Shown here piece by piece: positions 17,103 through 24,200 of a DNA stretch of 64,000 bases. Origin of the DNA: Pseudomonadota bacterium (lineage in GTDB: Bacteria; Chloroflexota; UBA6077; JAJPGT01); the NCBI GenBank assembly GCA_021325655.1, contig JAJPGT010000029.1:18318-82317 (forward strand). Reading direction: 5' to 3'. The notes beneath the pieces are model-generated. The model was given only the letters and a program-made list of their open reading frames with translations, did no database searches and was not told where the DNA came from. The translations under genes were made by a program, and so were the position numbers. Positions within the stretch are counted from its first letter, which is position 1, and each line of letters opens with the position of its first letter.

Positions 17103-17633
17103 ATGCGGACACCACGGACGCTCGCATACCTGATTGGCTCGTTCGGAATGCTCGCGTGGACGACGGTCGGTAGCGCCGCTGCGCAGCAGGCGCCGGACCC
17201 GGCCACGAACTGGGTCGCCAATCACCCCGAGGTGGTGATGGATTGGGCAACCAACCATCCGGATGCCATGATCGACTTCATCACCAACCATCCGGAGGCG
17301 TTCATCGACGTTATCAATAACCACCGCCAGGCGTTTATTGACGAGGTCACCAACCACCCGGATGCCTTCCTGGATGAGGTGGCGAACCATCCGGACGCGG
17401 TGATGGACGAGATCGCCAACCACCCGCACGCGTTCATTGCCGAGGTGAACAACCACCGCGACGCCTTTACTGACTTCACCCGCAATCACTGGGATGCGTT
17501 CACCGACGCGCTGGCGAACCACCCGGACGCCGTGCGGGACGAGATCTTCAATCACCCGGACGCGATGCAGGCGCTGATTACGAACCATCCACAGGCGTTC
17601 GCCGACTTGATGAACGCGCTGCAGCACGGCTAA
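17103..17633 (+). CDS. Secreted protein of twelve tandem 11-residue NHPDAF-type repeats
   Basis: A 176-residue protein I cannot assign to a named family. Residues 1-27 form a signal peptide (LAYLIGSFGMLAW hydrophobic core, SAAA|QQ cleavage). From residue 40 to 171 the chain is twelve unbroken 11-residue units with consensus N-H-P-(D/E)-A-(F/V/M)-(I/L/M)-D-(E/D)-(V/I)-(T/A/N). Asn-His opens every unit; Pro is replaced by Arg twice and by Trp once. Hydrophobic residues fall at positions 6, 7 and 10, so each unit is probably a short amphipathic helix capped by Asn-His-Pro; 11 residues equals three helical turns. The start has a strong site (gatggaggagaacagccg). It is monocistronic, with a hairpin terminator after it. 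A surface, cell-wall or metal-binding (His-rich, acidic) role is possible; function unknown. Confidence 0.85.
   Translation: MRTPRTLAYLIGSFGMLAWTTVGSAAAQQAPDPATNWVANHPEVVMDWATNHPDAMIDFITNHPEAFIDVINNHRQAFIDEVTNHPDAFLDEVANHPDAVMDEIANHPHAFIAEVNNHRDAFTDFTRNHWDAFTDALANHPDAVRDEIFNHPDAMQALITNHPQAFADLMNALQHG
17220..17615 (+). repeat. Twelve coding 33-bp tandem repeats
   Basis: Each 33-bp unit encodes one 11-residue NHPDAF-type repeat. Units are diverged at DNA level (for example aaccatccgga versus aaccacccgga), so this is old protein repeat expansion and not a recent slippage tract or CRISPR array. Confidence 0.85.
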
Positions 17634-17674
17634 TCCGCGGGGTCTTCAGGCACCTGGCCTGGTTGGTATAGGGA

Positions 17675-17706
17675 GCAGGGCCGCGGCCGATCGGCCGCGG
17701 CCCTGC
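17675..17706 (+). terminator. Perfect 32-bp palindrome, likely terminator
   Basis: Each 16-base arm (gcagggccgcggccga and its complement) pairs perfectly, about 40 bp after the repeat-protein stop, followed by gcgtttgt. It lies between convergent genes, so it could end transcription from both sides. Confidence 0.7.
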
Positions 17707-17766
17707 CGCGTTTGTCGAGCCCCGGGGAGCAGGGGCAGCGGTGCGAGGCGAACGCGGCGGCCTGGC

Positions 17767-18201
17767 TTACTTGAAGTGGCTCAGCGCCAGGGGCCGGGCC
17801 CAGCGGGAGCTCTTAGCTCGGGCGCGGTGGACGGGCTCGGTGTACACCCGGCTCCAGGCGATCTGCCCGTCTCGGACCCCCAGGATCATCACTCCGTGCG
17901 CCTCGACTGCAGTCCCGCGCCCAGCCAGTGTTCCAGAGCCGAGCAGCTCGATCCAGATTGCGTCCTGCTCGACCGCGGCACGCAGGACTTGCATGCGAAA
18001 ATTCGGGACGTGGGTGAAGATCGCGGCCCAATTCTCCCGCACCCGCTCCCGACCGCGGAAGCTGCGCTCGGGGTAGAAGAGGTGCTCGTTGCACAGGTCT
18101 TCGGCGAAGCAGGCGGCGACGGCGTCGGCGTCGTGCCTGCTGATAGCTCCGAGCAGGCGGTCCAACACCGCCGCTGGGCTCAACTGGTCCTCTGCATCCA
18201 T
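17767..18201 (-). CDS. NTF2-like / SnoaL-like domain protein
   Basis: A 144-residue protein with the NTF2-like alpha+beta-barrel fold. VLDRLLGAISRHDADAVAACFAEDL is the typical first helices, followed by FRGRERVRENWAAIFTHVPNF and the beta strands ending VYTEPV. Members include polyketide cyclases, ketosteroid isomerases and many of unknown role, and a small hydrophobic ligand is usual. The start at 18201 is chosen for the aaggag seven bases upstream; the longer frame to 18318 has no such site. It stands alone and no context suggests the substrate. Confidence 0.82.
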   Translation of the reverse strand: MDAEDQLSPAAVLDRLLGAISRHDADAVAACFAEDLCNEHLFYPERSFRGRERVRENWAAIFTHVPNFRMQVLRAAVEQDAIWIELLGSGTLAGRGTAVEAHGVMILGVRDGQIAWSRVYTEPVHRARAKSSRWARPLALSHFK

Positions 18202-18579
18202 TACGCAGCTCCTTGTTCCAGGCTTCCGGTGCTCCGGGGCTGATTGCCAGCCAGCATACGCTCCGCGAGCGACTTCGCCGTGAACGCGCTGCGTCCGGGC
18301 CTGCCGCACGACAGCCACGGATTAAGGGGATAGGTACGCCAGCCTGCCGTTTCACGCTGGGAGCACTGACGTCCTCTACGCAGTGAAATGGCCCGGGGCA
18401 GAGCTCAGGATCTCCTGGCCATCCCCGGGTCCCCCGGGACCTCCGCCTCTGCCGGGTAGTACCTCCGTCGCTGACACCAGTCCGCCACGCGCCCAATGGA
18501 ATGAGTGGCGGCCCTGGACCAGGCGACGGTCGAACGATCGGCGCCGGAGGGGGATCCTGGCGGCCGGGAGAGGCGAGGA
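18202..18579. other. No supported gene
   Basis: About 380 bp between divergent genes for the NTF2-like protein and the receiver-like protein. Only short, GC-driven frames are seen on both strands. A GTG-started extension of the receiver frame begins at 18505 but lacks a ribosome site. Confidence 0.45.
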
Positions 18580-18972
18580 GTGACACGAGGCAGGACGCCT
18601 GAACCGCCCTGGGTGCTGATCGTCCACCCGGATCCGCTGATGCGCGAGGCGCTGGCCTGGGCGCTGCGCGCCGCCGAGCTGCCGGTGGAGACTGCTGGCG
18701 ACGCCGAGGAGGCGCTGCGCCTGGCCCGAGCACGCCGCCCGGACGCGGTGGTGCTGGACTGGCAGCTCGCGCCACCCCACGCGCCCAGGCTGGTGCGGCG
18801 GCTGCGACGGCGCTGGGGGCGCTCCCTGCTGATCCTGGTGCTCGTCGCAGACGGCTACCTGGGGGCGCCGGCCCCGCGGCAGGCGGACGTGAGCTATGTG
18901 GAGCATCCAGTAGCCCCAGAGAGCCTGGCCGCGCTCGTTCGGCGAGCGCTGGCGGCGCGAGCGGCCGGGTAG
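18580..18972 (+). CDS. Stand-alone receiver-like domain lacking key residues
   Basis: About 130 residues with the shape of a response-regulator receiver: VLIVHPDPLMREALAWALRA as strand 1-helix 1, VVLDWQLAP with the possible phospho-acceptor Asp, and LAALVRRALAARA as the last helix. The acidic pair that binds Mg is reduced (HPD in place of DD), and the conserved Lys-Pro of strand 5 reads EHPV. It therefore probably does not switch by normal phosphorylation. I favour the GTG start at 18580 because gagagg lies six bases upstream; an in-frame GTG at 18505 would add 25 residues. No kinase or output domain is adjacent. Confidence 0.68.
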   Translation: MTRGRTPEPPWVLIVHPDPLMREALAWALRAAELPVETAGDAEEALRLARARRPDAVVLDWQLAPPHAPRLVRRLRRRWGRSLLILVLVADGYLGAPAPRQADVSYVEHPVAPESLAALVRRALAARAAG

Positions 18973-19029
18973 GCGTGAGGCGGCGCCTGGCAGGTGTGAG
19001 CCGAGGGAGCCAGAGAGCGCCAGGTCGGT

Positions 19030-19614
19030 TCAGAACGACGGCGGGGTGCCGGCGCTGATGGCGATTACCGGGATCGTCCCCGGGTTCACCAGCCGGTGGG
19101 GGATCGAGCTGTCGAAGGTGATCGCGTCGCCCTCCTCCAGCACGAACAGCTCCTCGCCATAGTAGAAGTGCGCCGTCCCCTGCAAGATGAGCTGGCTCTC
19201 TTCCCCCTCGTGGCTCCAGCCGACCGCTGGGACCGCCTGCCCGGGCCGAACCTCGATCTGGACGAACTCCAGCCGCCCCTGGAGGTCCGGGGAGAGGAGC
19301 TCGTAGCGGATCTGCGACGCGGGCAGGCTGAGCACCTTGCGCTCGCCGCGCCGCACCACTCGGGCTCGGGCCTGTCTGGCAGCCGGGAGCGGGGCTACCC
19401 CGTTCGGGCTAACGGCATCTTCCGGCTCGTCGAAGAGCATCCCGACCCGGATGTCCAGGGTGTTGGCGATGCGACGGAGCACGTCTACCGACGGGCTGGA
19501 GGTTCCCCGTTCGATCTGGCTGATCAGGCTGCGTGACACGCCTGCCCGGCGAGCCAGCTCGCTGCCGCTCAGCCCTCGCTGCATGCGTAGCTTGCGAATG
19601 TGCTGGCCAAGCAC
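19030..19614 (-). CDS. XRE-family regulator with C-terminal cupin
   Basis: A 194-residue transcription factor. An N-terminal helix-turn-helix (LGQHIRKLRMQRGLSGSELARRAGVSRSLISQIERG, in overlapping view residue 2-37) is followed by a cupin sensor domain with GWSHEGEESQLILQG and ITFDSSIPHRLVNPG. Relatives such as PuuR sense small metabolites and control adjacent catabolic genes. The chosen GTG (19614) has ggaggg upstream and makes the helix-turn-helix start at the usual place; a TTG at 19674 could add 20 residues. Beyond the gene an AT-rich patch (about 19676-19695, including TATACT on the minus strand) is probably its promoter. It may control the two transporter operons, but they are not adjacent. 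Confidence 0.85.
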   Translation of the reverse strand: MLGQHIRKLRMQRGLSGSELARRAGVSRSLISQIERGTSSPSVDVLRRIANTLDIRVGMLFDEPEDAVSPNGVAPLPAARQARARVVRRGERKVLSLPASQIRYELLSPDLQGRLEFVQIEVRPGQAVPAVGWSHEGEESQLILQGTAHFYYGEELFVLEEGDAITFDSSIPHRLVNPGTIPVIAISAGTPPSF

Positions 19615-19859
19615 GTCCGATCTCGCCCTCCATCTGGTGTCGAGCACGCTCCGCCCCGTGCTCGGGTGACACAAGCATATAGTATAGCTTTACACCTACT
19701 GTGATCGTGGACAGCGGCCGGCATGCCCGACGCAGCGGGGCAACCAGGGTCTGTCAGCCGAGCGGGACAAGCGACGAGCCGCCCGCATCGCGCGGGCGGC
19801 TCGAAGGGCTGAGGGACGTGTGGCGCCGCTCGCGGTCGCGGCGCCCGGCGGCAGCGCGC

Positions 19860-20159
19860 CTAGCTGGCGGCGCCGTCGCGGTCGCCACAGCCGAGCAGGC
19901 CGTTCGCGCACGCCCCGGTCGCGACGAGCGGAAGCGGTGGCGTGGTAAGGAGCTGGGCCGCGGCGGCCCGGCGCCACGGGCGCCCGGTCTCCGGACGCGC
20001 CGCCGGGCTGATGAACGCGCCGGGGCGATGGGACCAGGTGAGGCCGTACACCGCCAACTGCTCCTCCTTGCTGCTCGGCCGCGGCCGGCTATCGGCGCCC
20101 CAGCGGAGCGAGGCGAGCGCGAGCGCGAGGAACAGGCCAACGAACACCAGTGCTTCCAT
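19860..20159 (-). CDS. Small single-membrane-span protein
   Basis: A 99-residue protein without a family I recognise. Residues 2-18 (EALVFVGLFLALALASL) form one N-terminal membrane helix or uncleaved anchor, followed by a polar Arg- and Pro-rich cytoplasmic or exterior part and a weak second hydrophobic stretch. Start support: gaaaggtaggcagatc before the ATG. It follows the 69-residue gene by only 7 bp on the same strand, so the two form a small operon that diverges from the CGNR regulator gene. It could be a target of that regulator. Confidence 0.6.
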   Translation of the reverse strand: MEALVFVGLFLALALASLRWGADSRPRPSSKEEQLAVYGLTWSHRPGAFISPAARPETGRPWRRAAAAQLLTTPPLPLVATGACANGLLGCGDRDGAAS

Positions 20160-20166
20160 GATCTGC

Positions 20167-20376
20167 CTACCTTTCTCGGGCGAGTGCTGGCTCGCCACAC
20201 GACGGGACCTGACCGTCCAGGCGCGCGGCGAGAGCGCGGAGCGCCTGGGCCAGGATGGTGCGGGGACCGGGGTGATGGGAACGGACCTGGCGGGCCAGCC
20301 GGAGCTGGCGGGCCTCGGCCTCAAAGCGGTCCAGGCGCTCCTGGACCTGCCAACTGAAGAAGTCGAGCTCGTGCAC
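20167..20376 (-). CDS. Small helical protein of unknown function
   Basis: A 69-residue protein beginning with GTG (MHELDFFSW), with a strong site (gggagg) five to six bases upstream. The sequence is mostly charged helix: VQERLDRFEAEARQLRLARQV and ILAQALRALAARLDGQ. It carries no known motif. It is the first gene of a two-gene unit with the small membrane protein and is transcribed away from the CGNR regulator promoter. It may be a regulatory or membrane-associated partner of the next product; this is inference only. Confidence 0.6.
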   Translation of the reverse strand: MHELDFFSWQVQERLDRFEAEARQLRLARQVRSHHPGPRTILAQALRALAARLDGQVPSCGEPALARER

Positions 20377-20463
20377 CGGTGCCTCCCGACTGTGAGCAGT
20401 ACGACGGACACTGCCCAGAGATGAAACCCCCGGGCCGCGCCGCCGTGAAAGGGCGAGCGCCCC

Positions 20464-20557
20464 TTGCTTCGAGCTGTGTAACCGTCTATACTGCTTGAGA
20501 TAGTTACATCATACGCCGGTCTTGCTAACCTGTCAAGTACTTTTAGAGGGTTACATC
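20464..20557 (+). promoter_or_regulatory. Promoter with repeated GTTACATC operator candidate
   Basis: A -35 TTGCTT (20464-20469), 17-bp spacer and -10 TATACT (20487-20492) precede the CGNR gene. TGTAAC (20477-20482) inside the spacer is inverted relative to GTTACATC at 20503-20510, and a second direct GTTACATC (20550-20557) touches the start codon. Copies spread over the spacer, the leader and the translation start are what an autorepressor site would look like. Confidence 0.6.
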
Positions 20558-20558
20558 T

Positions 20559-21236
20559 ATGATGCTGGGCGGCGCTGCCCTTCCTTCCGCCGGGACGCTC
20601 CGGCCGATCACTCCAGCGCAGGAGTTCGATCTCTCCGCTGGCTGCCTCTGTCTCGACTTCGCGAATACGGTGAGCCGTCGCCCGTTGGATCCGCCCCTGG
20701 AGCGGCTGCATGGCTTTGCCGACCTTGTCACCTGGAGCCGGCTGGCCGGCCTCCTCGATGCGGCGGAGGCCGAGGTGCTCCTCGCCGAGGCGGCGCGCCG
20801 GCCAGCGGAGGCCGAGGCGGTGCACGTCCGGGCGATCGCGCTGCGCGAGGCGATCTTCCGTATCGTCTCCGCCACAGCCTCCGGCCAGGTGCCGGCCGAG
20901 GTGGACGTGGCGACACTGAACGACGAGCTGCGGCGGGCGCTGGCCCACGTGCGCCTGGTTCCGTCAGCGGGCCGGTTCGAGTGGGGCTGGGAGCCGGACG
21001 AACGCGCCCTGGACCGGCTGCTCTGGCCGATCGCCCGCTCGGCCGCCGAGGTGCTCACCGGCGCTGACGTAGATAATCTGCGGGTCTGCGAAGGCCGGAC
21101 CTGCCGCTGGCTCTTCCTGGACACCACCCGGAATCACAGCCGCCGCTGGTGCGACATGAAGACCTGCGGCAACCGCGCCAAAGTGCGTCGCCACTACGAG
21201 CGGCGCAAGGGGGTGGGCGCCCAGGCGCGCCGATAG
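20559..21236 (+). CDS. CGNR zinc-finger (ABATE domain) transcription regulator
   Basis: A 225-residue protein of the ABATE/CGNR family. The N-terminal ABATE domain opens with LSAGCLCLDFANTVSRR, which is diagnostic. The C-terminal zinc finger is CEGRTCRWLFLDTTRNHSRRWC followed by DMKTCGNRAKVRRHYERRK, with the four Cys and the CGNR signature. Such proteins are stress- or ligand-responsive DNA-binding regulators, common in Actinobacteria and Chloroflexota. The start (ATGATG at 20559) is preceded by agaggg and by an operator-like repeat, suggesting autoregulation. It converges on cobN with an 11-bp gap. Confidence 0.9.
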   Translation: MMLGGAALPSAGTLRPITPAQEFDLSAGCLCLDFANTVSRRPLDPPLERLHGFADLVTWSRLAGLLDAAEAEVLLAEAARRPAEAEAVHVRAIALREAIFRIVSATASGQVPAEVDVATLNDELRRALAHVRLVPSAGRFEWGWEPDERALDRLLWPIARSAAEVLTGADVDNLRVCEGRTCRWLFLDTTRNHSRRWCDMKTCGNRAKVRRHYERRKGVGAQARR

Positions 21237-21247
21237 AACTCCCTCCG

Positions 21248-24200
21248 CTACGGCAGCCGGCGGACTTCCTCCACTCGCCCCTCCAGGCTGGACTCGGCGT
21301 CCAGCAGGGTGCGGCGCAGCGCGCGCAGCGTCTCCGGGTCCGGGCGCTCCCAGAGCCCGCGGTTCGCCGCCTCCACGAGCCGCTGGGCGGCGTCGCGCAG
21401 CGCCCAAGGATTGCTCTGGCGGAAGAACTCCTGCATGGCGGGGTCCAGCACGTAGGTGCGCGCGAGCTGGTCGTACATCCAGTCGTCCACCACGTCCGCG
21501 GTCGCGTCGTAGCCGAACAGGTAGTCCACCGTCGCCACCAGCTCCAGCGCCCCCTTATAGCCGTGGCGGGTGATCGACTGGATCCACTTCGGGTTGACCA
21601 CCCGCGAGCGGAACACCCGCAGCGCCTCCTCCTTCAGGTCGCGCACCCGGGCCCGGGCCGGGTCGGAGGTGTCGCCGAAGTAGCGGTGCGGTGGCTTGCC
21701 GGATAGGGCGCGGATGGTGGCGATCATCCCGCCGTGGAACTGCAGGTAGTCATCCGAGTCGAAGATGTCGTGCTCGCGGTTGTCCTGGTTCTTGGCCGCC
21801 ACCTGCACCCGGCCGAGCACGGTGCGGAACTCGTCGCGGGCGTCCACCCCGGCGGCGTCGGCGGTGTAGGCGTAGCCGCCCCAATTCACGTAGGCCTCGG
21901 CGAAGTCGGCGACGCTGGACCAGTTCGACTCATCGATGAGCGGGAGGATGCCGGCGCCATAGGTGCCGGGCTTCGAGCCGAAGACGCGGTAGAGCGCCCG
22001 CCGCCGCGCCTCCTCGGCCGAGCGGCCCTGGGCCCGCTGGCGGGCCAGGTCGGCCAGGTAGCGCTTGCGGACGAAGTTGTCCTCCGGATGCTCGTCCAGC
22101 TCGGCCACCAGGCGCACCGCCTCGTCCAGCACCGCGATCACGTGGGGGAAGGCATCGCGGAAGAAGCCCGAGATGCGGCAGACCACGTCGACGCGCGGCC
22201 GGCCAAGCCGCTCCAGCGGGACGACCTCCACTCCTACCAGCCGCCGGCTCTCCGGCTGCCAGCACGGCTTGACCCCGAGCAGTGCCAGCACCTGGGCGAT
22301 GTCATCGCCGTGGGTGCGCATCGCGCTGGTGCCCCAGATGGACAGCCCGACGCTCTCCGGATAGCGCCCGGTCTCGCGCCGGTAGCGCTCGAGCAGCTCG
22401 GCGGCGAGCTGCTCGCCGACTCGCCAGGCGGCGCTGCTGGGCAGGGTGCGCGGATCGATCGCGTAGAAGTTGCGCCCGGTTGGCAGCACGTGGGCCATCC
22501 CGCGCGTCGGCGCCCCGCTCGGCCCGGCCGGAACGTAGCGGCCATCCAGCGCCCGCAGGAGATTGCCGATCTCGTCTTCGGTACGGCGCAGGTTCGGCAC
22601 CAGCTCGTCGCAGACGAAGCGGAGCACCTGCTCTACCTGCCTCCGGGCCTCGCCGGGCGCCGCGGCCGGCAGAAGGCGGCGCAGCGCCGGGACAATGGCG
22701 GCGGGCGCGAACGGAGCAGGGGGCTGAGCGCCGTCCAGACAGGCCCCCTCGCCCTCGCCCGCCAGCGCTGCCACCAGCGCTTTGGCGGCGCGGTCGATCT
22801 CCTCCACCGCGTCGGCATTGCTTCGCAGCGGCCGGCCGGCACGGGCCTCCAGGGTCGGCAGGGGGGTGGGCAGGCGGGCGCCCAGATCACCCAGGAGCGC
22901 CTCCAGGTCCGCGCCGAAGCAGGCAGCGACGGCGGCGCGCAGGCTGGGGACGTACAGGTTGGGCAGGCGGACCAGGGCGAGGATGAGGTCGACCAGCGCC
23001 TCACCCTGAGGCACCTCGCCCAGGGTATGCAGGCCGTTGCGGATCTGCAGCCCGGCCAGCTCGCAGAGGTAGCCGTCGATGTTCTCGATCAGGTGGGCGA
23101 AGTCCTTGCCGCGCATCTCGGCCAGGGTGACCGGAGTGCCCTCCTCGGTCAGCTCGTCGTCCCAGGGGTGGGTGTGGTCGCCCAGCGCCTGCTGGCGCTT
23201 GAGCATCGCCTTCAGGTCCTCGTCCAGCCTGGCCGCGGTGAACAGCTCCCAGATCTGCTGCTGGATCAGCGGCAGCTTGGCTGGATCGAGCATCTCCACC
23301 TGGTAGTACTCGTCCACCAGCCGGGCCAGCTTGTCGAGCTGGCCGTAGGCGTCGGCGGTGGTGAGGGGCGGGGTCATGTGATCCACCACCACCGCGTGGG
23401 CGCGGCGCTTCGCCTGCGCCCCCTCGCCGGGGTCGTTGATGATAAACGGGTAGATCAGCGGGAGATCGGCCTGGAACAGGTCCGGGTAGCAGGTGCCGGA
23501 TAGCCCCACGCCCTTGCCGGGGAGCCACTCCAGGGTGCCATGCTTGCCGACGTGGACGATGGCGTCCGCACCCCAGCCCTCGGGCGGCGGGGCGGCGAGC
23601 CAGCGGTAGAAGGCGGTGTAGTGGTGGGTGGGGGGCAGGTCGGGCATATGGTAGATCAGGTTCGGGTCCAGCCCGTAGCCACGCGGCGGCTGGATGGCGA
23701 CGAAGGCATTGCCCAGCGCCAACCCGGCGACGGCGATGCGCCCGGCGGCGACGTAGGCGTCGCCCGGCGGCGCCCCCCAGCGTCCCTCGATCTCCCGCTG
23801 GTTCTTCGCCGGCAGCGCCGCGAACCACTCCTGGTACTGCTCTGCCGGCACCCGCGCCGCGGCCTGGCGAAGCTGCGCCTCGGTGAGCAGCTCCAGATCG
23901 TAGGAGCAGCGATCCACGAGCATCTGCAGCAGCGCGTCCCCGCTTTCGGGGATGTCCCGCACGTCGTAGCCAGCCTGCTTGAGCGCCCGCAGGACGCGGA
24001 TGAGCGAGGCGGGGGAGTCGAGCCCGACCGCGTTGGCGATCCGCGACGCCTTAGCGTTGTAGTTGGTGAGCACGAAGGCGACGCGCTTCTGGGCGTTCGG
24101 CTTCCGCCGCAGCACCGCGAAGCGGCGGGCGAGCCCCACCAGGCGAGCGATGCGCTCCGGATCGGGCATGTACTGAATGACCGGGCAGCCGAGCGCGCGC

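Noticed and set aside
17220..17615. Regular 33-bp repeats considered as a CRISPR array
   Set aside because: Repeats are contiguous without spacers, diverged in DNA, in frame and conserved as protein.
21734..23503. 589-codon plus-strand frame inside cobN
   Set aside because: Antisense shadow of a high-GC gene; no recognisable product.
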